Assembly: GCF_025602895.1 (NCBI RefSeq)
Contig: NW_026516302.1
Coordinates: 107,679-171,678, forward strand
Direction of reading: 5' to 3'
DNA length: 64,000 nt
From: Polychytrium aggregatum
Lineage: Eukaryota; Chytridiomycota; Chytridiomycetes; Polychytriales
Shown: one piece after another, positions 1 to 13,882 of the stretch
How the letters are laid out: each line of letters begins with the position of its first letter
Numbering within the stretch: the stretch's first letter is position 1
Notes under the pieces: model-generated
Database searches by the model: none
The model's input: the letters and a program-made list of their open reading frames with translations, nothing else
What the model was told of the DNA's origin: nothing
Program-made: the position numbers and the translations under genes

Positions 1-275
1 ACACCCAATCAACACCCAGTCAACACCAACGAACAACACCACCGAACACCACCAACACCCAATCAACACCCAATCAACACTCTCGCCCACGTGCTCTTCT
101 CGCGCGTTCTGGCAGCAGCCGCAGCACCCCCGTGACGCGCCCGCCCCGCGTGACCCGCCATTGTTGGCCGCCGCCGCAGTCACGCCCCGTCAGCGTTGAC
201 GGCGGCTGACGGTCTGTTGCTCCCCCAGCCCGCCTCCGCCTCCGCCCCGCTCTGCTCTGCTCCTCGCCCTCGGGG

Positions 276-283
276 TATAAAAG
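276..283 (+). promoter_or_regulatory. TATA-box-like TATAAAAG
   Basis: A perfect TATAAAAG follows a CGGGG run. It is the only such match seen near the left edge. No convincing coding sequence starts within the expected distance, so it may drive a non-coding transcript or be chance. Confidence 0.25.
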
Positions 284-670
284 ATGCCCCGGCGGCCGGC
301 CTCCCTTCGTCTCCATCGCACCCGCCTTCTCCAAGGCGTGGCTCATCCTCCTGTTTCCTTCCAATCCTGCTGCCTCCGGTGCCGCTCCAGGCTCGCTCGC
401 TCCTGTCCTTGGATGCGTAACGCTGCTATCGTTCCTCCCCCCGCCCTCGCCTCGGCCCATGCACCGCATTTACCCTCCCGTTTCTCATCGATGTCGCAGA
501 GCCTTTCCTCTCGCATCACCGTGTGGCCCGTCTGTCTTCAACAGCCTCCCTGTTCCGGCCAGTTCTGTCCAGGCCTTCCCTCGATGATGTTATTCCATGC
601 CGGTGCTATGCTCCGTGCCCATGTGTGGTTGTTCAGTTTCCACCCTGCCTCGTCCGACTCATTCCATTCG

Positions 671-2337
671 GAGGCCCGTGCTCCTCCGTGAGAGAGGGGG
701 GCGTCCCTGTCGTTCTAATCTCCCTGCGTCAAGCTGCCTCGCCCCTACGCTGTATCTACCCAGCGCGAGAACGCAACCTGCCTCCGAGCAAGTTCCCTTG
801 ACCATCCAGTGCCGAACAACACCGTCATTCTCCCCCTTCCTCCTGAGGATACCCGGCGTCATCCGCCTTGGCTTCGCTCCCTTCCGCCTCCATACCGACG
901 GCTGCGATCCTGGCAAGTGCATTCTCCCCTGCCTCCAGCCGCTCGTGTCCGGCAAGTCTCCATGCCGTCGTTCGCGCCGCCTGCGCCTGTCTCCGGGATG
1001 CCTCCGTGCTCCCGTCTAGTAAATCCTTGAGAACGTCCGTGAGAATCTCCCACACACGCCCAGGAGGAACAACCGCCACGAACCCATCTGTCGCAGCTCC
1101 CCTGCTGTGGACGCTTCGTGTACGTCTGTCGCCTGCCGCCTCTGGTCCTGCATCCTTGCAGCAATCACTGGATTCTGGCCCTGGCCCCCCTCCTTGTGCT
1201 GACCCCTGAACTCCGCCAATGCGGCTCGTCTTCAACTTGCGCCATGCTTCCGGCTTCGTCAGCCCTCGTCCCCGAGGCCCGTGAACCTCGCTCAACGCAC
1301 GCGTCACCCACCTCCATTTGCGCCACTCGGTTCGTGTTGAACAGTGCCAACCGCTTCGTGCGTCGCCCAACTCGTCACTGCAGCTGTGAGAACGCCGTCG
1401 CTCGTCCATCACCACGCCGCATCCCCGTCTCCAGTACAGCCCGCATCTCTCCAGTCGCCTCTCTGAAGGCCTCAAGCCATCTTCAAGCCAGCTTACCCCA
1501 GCCATCTCAATCTCAATCTCAATCTCAACCTCAACACCGCATATCCAGCAGAAACAGCTCAACGCATTTGCCACACATGGATCCCAATCCAGTTCCAGCG
1601 AAAGCGGTTCGTTCCCAACAGAGGCTCGTGTTCCTCTGCCCCGATGGATGCACTCGTTCGGCTGCGAGGCTCGTGTTCCTCGCTCGGTTCAGAGGCCCGT
1701 GTCCTCTTGCTCGGTCGTGAGGCTCGTGTTCCTCACCGGAGGCCCGTGTTCCTCCCGTCAATGCGCTTGTGGCCGAGGCTCGTGTTCCTCGCGTCGTCAA
1801 CTCACCTCGCCGGTTGTTTTCGTCTGAGGCCCGTGTTCCTCGCTCGATGGTGGCATCCGAGGCCCGTGTTCCTCGTGCAAGGTGTATCGATGAGGCTCGT
1901 GTTCCTCATGCAAGGATGGATGTGTCGATGAGGCTCGTGTTCCTCGTGGAAGTCTGTTCGCCCATGTCCCCGTTTCTGGAGGCCCGTGTTCCTCCGTGCA
2001 AGTACCACCAGTCCCCCCCGGTTGGCTCGCTGAGGTTGTCAAAGTTAGTGGGGTTTCAAGATCGCAAGGGGTGTTGCCCTGTGTCCCATGGCCCAGTTCG
2101 GTTCGGTTCGGTTCAGTTCGGTTTCCCTGGTTTCGGCTCGGTTCCCTGGTTCGGATTGGCTTGACTCGGTTCAGTTGGTTCCGGTTTCGGGATTGGTTCG
2201 GCTCGCGGCTATTCGGTTTCGGTTTCAGTTTCGGTTCGGCTCCGTTGTTCCGGTTGAGGTCCCTTCGTCCGGCATCTTCTCTGGCTCAAAATATCAAGTT
2301 GGCCATGCATCCCGCTGCTCCGAGGCCCGTGTCCTCG
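671..2337 (+). repeat. Dispersed 16-bp GAGGCYCGTGTTCCTC element, about 14 copies
   Basis: Copies begin at about 671, 1274, 1621, 1666, 1692, 1719, 1739, 1774, 1825, 1859, 1892, 1930, 1979 and 2322, all in the same orientation with irregular spacing and unrelated sequence between them. The core alternates between CTCGTG and CCCGTG; the outer GAGG and CCTC are inverted repeats able to form a 4-bp stem. Copies at 671, 1274, 1692 and 2322 are diverged inside. Spacing is not a multiple of three, so they are not a protein repeat. Confidence 0.8.
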
Positions 2338-2500
2338 ATGTCAACTTTGGCTCCCCCTCTTCTACCCTGGCTCTGCAATCAATGTATCTCTCCAAGCGTA
2401 GTCCGCCCTGTTATGGCAACTGTTCGATGTTCGATGGATGTAGCATTTGATGATTGTATGAAGCGAGAGCGCAAGTCTGTGCATCAGGGATCAAGATATT

Positions 2501-2580
2501 CATCAAGGCACTCAGCAAAGAACATCAAGGCACTCAGCAAAGAACATCAAGGCACTCAGCAAAGAACATCAAGACACTCA
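2501..2580 (+). repeat. 22-bp tandem repeat, about 3.5 copies
   Basis: Units start at 2501, 2523, 2545 and 2567 and begin CATCAAGGCACTCAGC; the first three are identical and the last is partial and altered. It lies in the gene-free region. Confidence 0.85.
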
Positions 2581-4296
2581 AGCTCCCCATCCCCTACCCT
2601 TCTATGGCTGCGGCTCCTCCTCTTGGCGTCGGCCGCAGCCCGTCTTCAGCTGCTAAGTATCGCCGATTTCCCTTGCCGTTTCGTGGCTGCCACTCGAGTT
2701 ATCCGACCAGCGTCGGTAACGTCTCCACGCCTCCGTGGTTTGCAGGGGTTTATCCCCGCAGGCTACTGCCCTCCCATCGGTAAGTCTTGAGTTTTGCTGC
2801 GTCTGATCGGAAGCAATGGCTTCTCTCATTGGGAACAGCCTTGCTAAGCCGCGTCCGTCCTTCCGCTGCTCATCGCACTGGGACATCTGCGCTCGACCGG
2901 TGGAGCATCCATCCTGATGAAGGGTGCGCGAAGAAACCGCTGCTACCTTGCTCAGTCGTGGATATGACGGATGGATCTCGCGGATCGGTGGATGGAATGG
3001 AATGAATGCATGAATGCACGAAGGGATGGAGCTACCGCCAAGGTCTCCCGCGATCAAGCGTCGCCCCTCCTGCCTCGTCAACGTGTGGCCGTGAACCCAC
3101 GACGAAGAGTAGCCCAACACGGTGTGCCCCTCCTGCCAGCCCCTTCCCCTGTGGTGCCCAAGCTGTCTGTCGACAACCCGCAAGTCCTGGAAGAGAAGAA
3201 CGAATACGGTTTCCTCGGTTCTGTGCTTCGGTTTAGCAGTCCGCAACTCTTCCGGCAAGGGCTTGTCCATCCGCGGCCGGTCGTCCGTGGGGCAAGGTGA
3301 TCTGCGGATCTCCCGTTGTCCACTCCGCAAACCAGTCGGAACGGAATGGGAACCGGCTCGGTGGCTCCCTGAAAGCGGTAATCCTCTTCGATACTTTTCT
3401 ACACAACCCAGGGGCTTAGATGTTCGTCTCTCTCTTTCGCGGATGGCTCCGGTCAAGCTGAAGAGCGAACCCTACCCAATGTTGGCCCGATTCTCCCCCA
3501 TCAACGCTCGAGCAAGACGTTTCGGACTCGCTCTGTTGCCGGCAAAGAACACAGCAGCGCTGTCGATGGGAGGAGAGGAGGGAGAGGGACGAGCCCGGTT
3601 CTGTCTGTTGTTCGCTAGTTGCATCGTTTGCCTGTCATGGTTTGCGGGGTTGTGGTTTGGATCGACGGCAATGGCAACAATGACCCCCGGAGAACGGCTT
3701 TTCGACAACGGACAGGACTCGGTGGTGGCAGCGGGCGGCTGCTGGTTGGGTCTGGATGGTGCGGTTGTTGCGTCATGTACTCTTCGGCAGCGCTCAATAC
3801 ATATACTCTTTGGCACCTCAATGTTTCATATCGATGTACGATCCCGGCACCGATGTTCCTGGGCTCTTGAGGGCGCTGCTTGGGCGTTTTCAGCCATTCG
3901 CAGCCATTCACAGTCGTTTACATGGCCAAGCGCTGTCGGCTGCGAGGGGGTGGCTGATCGGGCTCGTCAGCCACCAGGAGCCAATGCAGCACACCTGTGT
4001 CGGGGATCTCGATGCCATGTGGGGGGAGATAAAGTCAGTGGTTGTATCAACTATTTCCGCGGTCAACTCATATGCTCGTTACATCCATTCGTTCATCCGT
4101 TCGTTCATCCGTTCGTTCATCCGTTCACTCATTCATCCGCGGCCTTTGTCGGCCCACTCCCGTCCCCGCCGCCTCGGCGCGGTCTCGTCTCGCCCTCGCG
4201 GCCGTGTTCTCGGCTGGCTCGCGGCGTTATCGCTTTGGTCTTCGCTCGGTCGCCTTGCCCTGTCCTTTCGTCTGTTGCTGCCCTTGGCCCATCTCG

Positions 4297-4340
4297 ATGA
4301 AGAGAGATCCGTCGCCCTCCAAGCAAGACTCTGCCAGCAA
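4297..4340 (+). other. Possible alternative first exon of TRR1
   Basis: ATG at 4297 opens 44 nt ending at a consensus donor GTACGT (4341). Joined to 4949 it runs in frame into the TRR1 start and adds MKRDPSPSKQDSASKLFK. The intron would be 608 bp with branch-like GCTAAC about 20 nt before the acceptor. The extension is hydrophilic and not an obvious targeting peptide. Confidence 0.4.
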
Positions 4341-4700
4341 GTACGTCCTGCTGCCCAGCACCCCCCCCCGACCGACTGCCGTTTCTCCTTCGCTCCTTCC
4401 CCCACTCCCCCCCCCATTTCAAATTCGCCCCTTTCGTCCCCGATGGCTCCTCCGTGATCCACCCAGCAACCCGATTGGCCTCGTGTCTGCACTCGTCGCC
4501 TGCCCTCTTTCCCCTCGTTTTGTTTGTCAGCGCCTGGGGGCTTATCCGCCACTCTCCGTTTTTTCCCCTCCCCGGCTTCGCCTCCATCGATCTGTCGTGC
4601 TCTGTCTCTCATCTTATCCACGATCCCTGCCCTTCCCACCTCACCCGATCGCTGTATGTCTCCGTTGCTGCCGAGATCATCGGCCATGTCGCCGTCCTGA

Positions 4701-6999
<2,299 letters not shown>

Positions 7000-8249
7000 A
7001 TGTATAGTACGCCTCTCCCTCCCTCTCAATCCATTTCGAGAGCATAACATACCGGTGGTCGGATAGACAGAATTCAGACCGAGTGGGCGGACGAAAGAAT
7101 GAGAGGTGGAGGGAGGAGGAAGGAAGGGGCCGATGTGCCCAGGATTTGAAAGGGAACGATGCTCAACACATCCCATCACTGGAATCGTGCGGTACCGTTG
7201 ATCATACTGCCTCGAATGTCTGCATGTGCTTGCTTGGGTGTCTGAGCTGTGTGGGAATGAACTTGTTCGGTTCTCAGTGAAATGAAGTGAGTCAGTTGCA
7301 TATATGACTGGCGTTGCCGCAAGTGGTGTGCGGTTTCTGGGGTTCCTCGGGTGAATGGAGTGGATGGGATGGGTTGGGCAGGAGGAACGGGTGAATGGAG
7401 GGAGTGAGATTGACAGGACGGGAGCAGGCCGCGGATCATTTGCCGCCCACTCCACCAAGCTGCCAATCACGATGGCACGGCAAATTTTCTCCTTTCTTTG
7501 GTTGAACCTTTCATTTCGCAATTATCTTTCGCGAAGCAACAAAAAAAAAAAAACGGGTCGAGCAAGCAAAAGCAAAAGATAGATAGAGAGTGTGTGTGCG
7601 TATGTCGTATGTGCGTGTGGGAGATACGGGTGATGGTCATGGTCGTGGTCCATGAGGTCTATAGCGAATGCGGGAGTAACAGTCCATCTGCCTTGCTGCA
7701 AATATGCCTTGCTGCATCTGACTCGGCGCCAGACAGTCCCTTCTGCATCTGTTTCTACTGGATCCGAGCGATGGAGGAAGTGGCGTGAAGCAAAGGAGGG
7801 GGGGAGACACATCTACGCTACAAGCACACAGCACAGACACTGGAAAGTGATGAAGGAGGAGGAGAGGGTGTTGGTGTTGCTGTTGGTGTTGGTGTGAGTG
7901 AAATGCAAGTGTGGCATCAGAGCATCCACTTTCGGATTCGCATCACAAGGACATCTATGCTGGATGAAGCGGGGACTCGCATTGTCACGGATCTGAGCAA
8001 ATCCGAACGAGCCTGCTTCTGGTGGTGCCGGCGATACGATACGATACGATACGATACCAAAGGCAATGTGCAGAGCGTTAGCATCGACTGTGGGTGGCCG
8101 AAAGCCGATTGCTCAGTTCCAGCTTTGCATCGCTTTCGGTGGATGGGTGCCATTTCGTTCCATCGATGGCTGGGCCCCTCCAAGAGCCCACCAGAGAACT
8201 TGTCGTCGCTATGAATATATGTGTATGTATGTATGTATATTACCTACGC
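7000..8249. other. Intergenic between convergent TRR1 and the minus-strand gene
   Basis: No coding exon recognised. It includes an A12 tract (about 7,541), a GTGTGTGCGTATG run (about 7,590-7,615), a GTTGGTGTTGCT-type run (7,870-7,900) and a (GATAC)n tract (about 8,036-8,056). The ends of both flanking transcripts should lie here. Confidence 0.5.
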
Positions 8250-9434
8250 TTAACGCTGACCCCGTATCTTGGAGCGGGACGAGCGCACAGACTTTGTCGC
8301 TGCGATGCTTCCTGCTTGCGACGACGAGGGTGATCGCGATGATCCTGTCGAGGAAGGCGATGCCGACCGAGCAGTGGTACTTCTCGAGGGCGAGCCTCCA
8401 GCTCCTGCGCTAGCGCCGCCGCTGCTGCTGCCGACACTGCCATTGCTGCCGACGCTGATGCCGACGGGGCGGCTGTAGGGTGTCTTGCGGGGCGACAGCG
8501 ATGCAGACGATCGAAGGCGGATGCTATTTCCGTTGGCCAGAGAGGCCAGGTCGTCCGACAGATTCCTCCGGTCGCCCAGCTGGGCATAGTAGATCGACGC
8601 TGGCACCGACTCTTCGTCGCTGGAGCGGTACCGACGCGGCAAGTTCCAGCGGGAGATGCCAATGTACTGGTAGTAGCATGTTGTCGAGACAAGCGGATCA
8701 GCAGCAGCAGCAGCAGCATTGGTGCCGGGAGCGCGAAGGAGAGCCATCGGACAGGTCAGAGCCCGAGCATCGGCCGAGCCGGCTGGCAGACTCGACGATG
8801 AGCCATCCGAGTATGAGTCGCATGGGCTGGCGATATCGCCCGGCAGACTGGTCCTCTCGGCCTGGGCAGGAGCGTCACAGGGCGACGACTTGCTGGCGAC
8901 GGCGAGGAGCTCCGCGAGGCCATCGGCGCCATGTAAATCCGTCGGGGTTTCATCGGCCCTTGGCAGAGCGAGCAGCGACTCTGCGGCATCCAACGACTCT
9001 GGCTGCGAGCTCAGGGCGGCCAGCGGGGGCAGTTGCCGCTGAGGCTCGCAGGCCAAGGCCGTGGGCGTAGCGACAGGTTCTGGATCCGAGAGGGCCATGG
9101 AAAGATCCGAGGTTGCGCTGGCCGATTCTGACAGCGAGCTTGGGGCCGATGGGGCAGCAGCAGCAGCAGCAGCAGCAGTAGCAGCAGCAGTCGCTGTTGC
9201 CGAGGGAGCCTTGCATCGCAGCGATGCCGGGAGAGCCAGGTCGTAGGCGTACGGGCTGCCAAACTCGAGCTTGACGAGTACCCCGGGCTGCGAGTACGCC
9301 TCGCGGGCAGAGATGGATCTCATGGGAGTCGACTTTTTTCGCTTCGAGGGCGCCAGCCCACACGGCCCGTCGTACTCGGTGCGGTACTGCATCGAAGCCT
9401 GGGCGAGACAGGGAAACTCGAAGGACTGGATCAT
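8250..9434 (-). CDS. Unrecognised Ser/Ala-rich protein, 394 aa
   Basis: Single exon on the minus strand from ATG at 9434 to TAA at 8252-8250. The N-terminal 75 residues are of ordinary composition and include a patch with PGVLVKLEFGSPYAYDLALP. The middle is low complexity with a poly-Ala stretch encoded by GCA/GCT repeats (about 9,150-9,210) and long Ser/Pro runs. A second compact patch near residue 270 reads CYYQYIGISRWNLPRRY, and the tail is rich in Ser and Arg. No signal peptide or membrane helix is obvious and no known domain is recognised. The retained frame across 1.2 kb and the two patches of ordinary composition support a real gene; an upstream exon cannot be excluded. Confidence 0.6.
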   Translation of the reverse strand: MIQSFEFPCLAQASMQYRTEYDGPCGLAPSKRKKSTPMRSISAREAYSQPGVLVKLEFGSPYAYDLALPASLRCKAPSATATAAATAAAAAAAAPSAPSSLSESASATSDLSMALSDPEPVATPTALACEPQRQLPPLAALSSQPESLDAAESLLALPRADETPTDLHGADGLAELLAVASKSSPCDAPAQAERTSLPGDIASPCDSYSDGSSSSLPAGSADARALTCPMALLRAPGTNAAAAAADPLVSTTCYYQYIGISRWNLPRRYRSSDEESVPASIYYAQLGDRRNLSDDLASLANGNSIRLRSSASLSPRKTPYSRPVGISVGSNGSVGSSSGGASAGAGGSPSRSTTARSASPSSTGSSRSPSSSQAGSIAATKSVRSSRSKIRGQR

Positions 9435-11224
9435 GGGTGTGCCCGAGCTTGGCAGCGGCGATGGAGGGAGAGGAGAGGAAGGGAAGACGGAGAGGCTGGT
9501 TGCGGGAAGAAAACGGCGTGGGTTCCGCAGAGTTGGGCAGGGAATGGCGTCCAAGTCCACAACGAATCTGGAGAACAAGGGGGAAGGACCACGGCTATAC
9601 AAGATACCACAGCGGAGGCGGGAAATGGCTGGCACACAGCAGGAGGGGGCGACTGGTGCGAGAAGACCGAGGCCAAGGGAAACGGACTGGGTCGGGACGG
9701 TGGTGGTAGAAAGAGCGGGAGCGGGAAGCCGATGGGCGGATGAGTTTCCAGGCCGATGGAAGAACCAACCAGTCCACGGGGGGGGGAATCAATGAGCACG
9801 GAACAGAGCCCAAGTTCAGCGGCAGGTGCGAGGGCGGCGTGTTTGGCCCTTGGCGAACAGGGAGAGAGGAGGGATGCTGACGAAGGACTGGCGAGGAACT
9901 AGCGAAGGGCTGTGCGATAGGACGACGCAGACACGAGGGCAGACCCGAGGGCAGACCGAGATGACGAAAGTAAAGAAGCGATGCGAGAGCCGACCGCAGG
10001 AGCGCAGGACCGGCCTTGGCCGAGGAAGCGGCACTGGATCAGGGGTGTGCAAAATGGCGCCTTGGGACGAGCCGCACGATTGGGCGACGAGAAGACAAGC
10101 ACGGCGTGCAAGCAGGCGAGCGCTGGACCAGCGGCGGTGTGCGGACGACCGAACGATAGATCAACGAGGGTATGCGAGCGGCCGGACGAACAACGGCGAT
10201 GGAGCGGTGGATGGACATCGACGACCGGGCCAGCAGGACCAGGGTGGGCGGACGGATGCAGGTGCCCGGACGCAACAGCGCGGGCGGAGGGGTCCTTGGG
10301 CCCGAGGGCGATGGCCGAGCAGAGCCGCATCGACGGGTGGTGGCAGAGGTGTTATCAGCAACAGGAGTGTTATCAACAACGGAAGTGTTATCAACAACGG
10401 AAGTGTTATCAGTGCTGAGCAGGATGTGGAAGAGTGCCATTGCTGTGTATATTTGGCATTTGATACAATCTATATTTCCTTATAGCAAGTGCAGCGGGAA
10501 ACGGGTCGGCGTCGCCCGTGTTCCTTCGCACAGCAGCCGCTGCCTGTTGCTGGTTTGGTGGGGGTGGGACCTTGTCATGAGATACAATATGCATCCGACC
10601 ATCTGGACACCCCACAGTCTGTCGGCTTCAGGATGGCCTGGTCGAACAAATCGCTCGCCAAGTGTGTCTATGGCCTGGAGAATCTCTGATGAATGGATGT
10701 GTATTCCCACCCAGAGAAAGACTACTGCCCGGAATAAGCGAGGTACCCCTTTGGTCCTGGACAGACTGTATATCGCCATCGGTGCCTGTCCGTATTGACG
10801 AACCTGCACACCGAACATGGGCATTCCGCTTGACATGGCTGGACAACCTGAAATGCTTGAAATGCATTGAATGCATGGAATGCTGTCGCCGCGGTTCCTG
10901 CCAGCAACAGCCTTGGCTGACGAGATATGCTGCCCGCTACAATCTGCTACAATCTGCTGCGATCTGCTACGATTTGCTGCAAGCCTACAGCGCCCACCTG
11001 GGCTCGGCCTTGCGGGCTGCAGTCGATGCGGCACCGTGCTTTCGACCCAGAGCCACACGTCCTGTGCCCAGATTTCCGTGAGGATGCTGGATCGAGTGTG
11101 TCTGCCGGCTCGAATGGCGAGTCTGCGTTCGAATGCGCCCTCGCTCTTGTGTGTTGATCTTCTCGCTTCCTCGGGCTCTGTCGCTGTCCTCTCCTCTCCG
11201 CTCCACTCCTCCAAAGCGCTCGCC
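9435..11224. other. Divergent intergenic region
   Basis: Sequence from 9,435 to about 10,330 is purine-rich on the plus strand, that is pyrimidine-rich upstream of the minus-strand gene. A TTATC array lies at 10,350-10,412. No gene is recognised; the right end is the promoter side of the SRP9 gene and contains repeated CTGCTACAATCTGC-like words (about 10,925-10,980). Confidence 0.5.
10350..10412 (+). repeat. 18-bp tandem array carrying four TTATC (GATA) sites
   Basis: TTATC occurs at 10352, 10370, 10388 and 10406, exactly 18 bp apart, with GTGTTATCAACAACGGAA as the unit in the inner copies. Each unit presents GATAA on the minus strand. Four phased GATA sites could be a regulatory element or a plain minisatellite. 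Confidence 0.7.
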
Positions 11225-12827
11225 ATGGTCTTCATCGAGAACTGGGACGATTTCCAAAAGGCCGTCGTCGACCTCTACCAGGTTGCCCCGGACAGGGTAT
11301 GGCTGCCCCTCCGCTTGCTGTCGCTCCCTCGGCTGCTCTTGTGATGGCCTGGCCCCGGCTTTCGACTACAACGGCCCAGATCAGGCGGGATGCCTGTGGA
11401 TTCTGCGATTGCTCCTTGCAGCCTTTCGAGATCGTGGTGGCCGTCGTGGCCATCGGGACCTCTTGGCTGTCTCCTTCTCCATGGAACCGCTCTCCCGAGG
11501 CCTGTTTTCTATCCCGCGATGGGCTGCATGAATGCACCAGAGTTCGCCTGGGCTGGTCTGGCATGCCCTTCTTCTGAACCCACCAAACCTTCCCTCTCTC
11601 TTGGCTCCGTTCAGACCAGATATCTGGCGAAATACCGGCATTGCGAGGGCAAGCTCGAACTCAAGGTCACCGATGGCCCTGTCGTAAATATCGCTCGTTG
11701 CTGCGTCTTGAGTCGCCCGTGTCCATGAACGCCGCGAGTTTGGGCTTCCCCCTCCTCCCAGAGCGCTCTCGACTGCTTACCTCTCTTGCCAAGATGCAGT
11801 CCTCACCGCCATATTCTCATCGTCATGCCTTTTCTTTCAATCGAACGCCGACTATCCAAAATACGGATCCGCTTCTTGCGGCCGATCGGTGGCCCGGTGA
11901 CCCTATGGAACGGTGAATGAATATCCGTCGGCGATGCTGATGGGCTCGGGACCACGATCAAATACTGCGTCAACGGACCTGTCCTGCCAAACCCCGGGGT
12001 GCTCGAACATGTCGTGCTCCGATATAACCTGCTCGAATATGGTCCGCTCGGATATATCATGCCGAAACGCCTCTGCCGTTGACGATGCAACGCTCTTAAC
12101 CATGGAATCGTATCTGATCGCTGTCACTTGCTTTGGATCCTTCGACAAACCCGCTCGCAAATGGGGGGGGGAATGAATTCGATTCCACCAACGCCAAATA
12201 TCCTCAATGTCGATGGGCCCTGACTACCCCTTGTTCTCCATCGCGCAATCGCCCACTTTGCCATAAGTGTCTGAAATACAAGACGGATCGGTCCCAAGAT
12301 CTGAAGAAGTTCGAGCGGCTGAACCGCATCCTGATGTCCAAGATGCAACAGCGAAAGGAAGTTGATGCGATGCAGGTGGACGGTACGTGAAATCGACCGA
12401 GAGGGACACTGGACGGACCTGAACTGGACCGAGTTTCGCTGAGTTGGGCTGGCGGCGGATCTGCTGTCGATCTCGCCGGCCTAATTTATTTGCCAGTTCG
12501 TCGGGGCAGTGTCCTGTGTGAATGTCAGCCTCGATCGATGCGACACTTGGTTGCACCGTCTAGCACAACTGCTCATGCAGTCACGATGCTCTGATAATCG
12601 CTAACACATCTTTGATGGGCTGGGGGTGAATCGGGTCGCAAATCGGCAAAGCAGACAGCATCATTCCAGCGGAACAAGCGGCACCAATGGCACCAGTGGC
12701 GACAACGGCCTCCCTCCCAGCACCATCCGCTCCGGCCCCATCAAAGCCTCAGGCGTCGACCTCCGCCAAGCAGACACCGACAGGATCGGCTGGCGGACGG
12801 AAAGGCAAAAAAAAGAGCCACCGATAA
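11225..12827 (+). CDS. Signal recognition particle 9 kDa subunit (SRP9/Srp21-like), 4 exons
   Basis: Subunit of the Alu-binding end of SRP, which slows elongation while a ribosome is brought to the ER. Exons 11225-11296, 11615-11683, 12268-12382 and 12655-12827 join in phase and give 142 residues. Exon 1 gives the SRP9 opening with NWDDFQKAVVDLY; exons 2 and 3 give the core with KYRHCEGKLELKVTDGPV and CLKYKTDRSQDLKKFERLN. Metazoan SRP9 is about 86 residues; the extra 60 here are Ala/Pro/Ser-rich and end in a basic tail GGRKGKKKSHR, as in the fungal Srp21 form. A stop (12388-12390) lies just behind the exon 3 donor GTACGTGA, so unspliced reading would give a shorter protein. Exon 3 is preceded by an AAG rather than CAG acceptor; exon 4 could begin three bases earlier. 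Confidence 0.88.
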
Positions 12828-13882
12828 GCCTGCGTGCTGTGACATATTGCACAATGGCGGTGACACCACCACCACCACGACCATCACCGTCACCGTCGCA
12901 ACTACCACTTTCTTTCCCCCCTTCGGCCCGTCGGTGGTATTTCCTGTCGCCTGCAACGCCAGCAGCCACCATCGACATCTGTGCGTGCTATTGGGTCAAC
13001 CTGGAGATGAATACAGACAAATGCATGCCATGCATTTGGAACCTATCCGGAGCTGAGGCGCGATGCGCTCTTGTAGAGAGAGTCGCTGAGAAGAGGAGGT
13101 GGTCGCTATCGGTGGTGACTTTGATCAGCCATGTGCAACAGAGCTTGACCTTTGCTTGATGCGCCCCAAGAAACACACCCACCAAGCTCACACGGATCGC
13201 ATCGTGGCCATTGTCGATCTGTTGTGGTTCTATAGATTCTCGTGTGCAGGTTCAATTCACAGGAAGGAAACAACATCAGGTTCTCGGATGGCGGACGATG
13301 CAGTGCCATTTACACAAGGGAGGGGGTGGGAGGAGAGAACAATAGAGGGAACGATGGAGAGAAGAAAAGCAGGATAGTGACCAACAGGCCAAAAAAGGGT
13401 GCAGAAAATGAAACAGCAGAGGATCGTGATGGTCGTGACTCATATTGGGGGGACGGGAATGACAGTCTGGCAAAGCCGGCCTGCATACACAGAGCGGAAG
13501 AGACGAGTGGCTGTTGCCAGCACCACCAGAGACTGAAGCGAATTAGCAACAACGGGGTCCAATCGGGCCAGCATATCAAGCAGCGAGAGGGAATATGAAG
13601 AAAGTCGACAGGCTCCTTGTGTGGGTGTGGGAGCGGGTGTGTGTGAGTGTGAGTGTGCGTGCGGGTGGTGTGCATAAGTACTCGGATCGAGGAGCTGCAA
13701 AGTATCACGTCGTCTCTCGCAGCGACTTTTGTGTCATGGAGATCAGGATTACGCGGGAACAGATCCTCGTTCGTTTCTGGAGGGCGGGTGGCGATATCCT
13801 TGTGTGTGACAGAGCCACAGACTTGAAAGAGATTGCGATACACCACTCATCATAGAGGAGAGAGGGGCTGAATGGTGAGCGC
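12828..13882. other. Intergenic between convergent genes
   Basis: No coding exon recognised. It includes an ACCACCACCACC-type trinucleotide run (about 12,865-12,885) and a GTGTGAGTGTGAGTGTGCGTGCG run (about 13,635-13,665). Confidence 0.45.

Larger units (their letters stand above)
1..4296. other. Gene-poor repeat-rich region, no gene recognised
   Basis: Long open frames occur on both strands but none shows a recognisable domain, splice-consistent structure or family motif; they look like products of GC-rich, stop-poor sequence. The plus strand is pyrimidine-rich. It holds short CAACACC-type repeats (1-85), the GAGG...CCTC element family (671-2,337), GGTTCGG-type low complexity (about 2,096-2,260), a 22-bp tandem repeat (2,501-2,580) and a GTTCATCC-type repeat (about 4,080-4,135). 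The last part probably belongs to the leader of the thioredoxin reductase gene. Confidence 0.6.

Noticed and set aside
671-2337. GAGG...CCTC cluster as a protein repeat (EARVPR/RLVFL)
   Set aside because: Copies fall in all three frames and spacing is not a multiple of three.
3122-4300. 392-codon open frame in the left region
   Set aside because: No recognisable motif, spans short tandem repeats (GTTCATCC units), and composition matches chance frames in GC-rich, CT-biased DNA.
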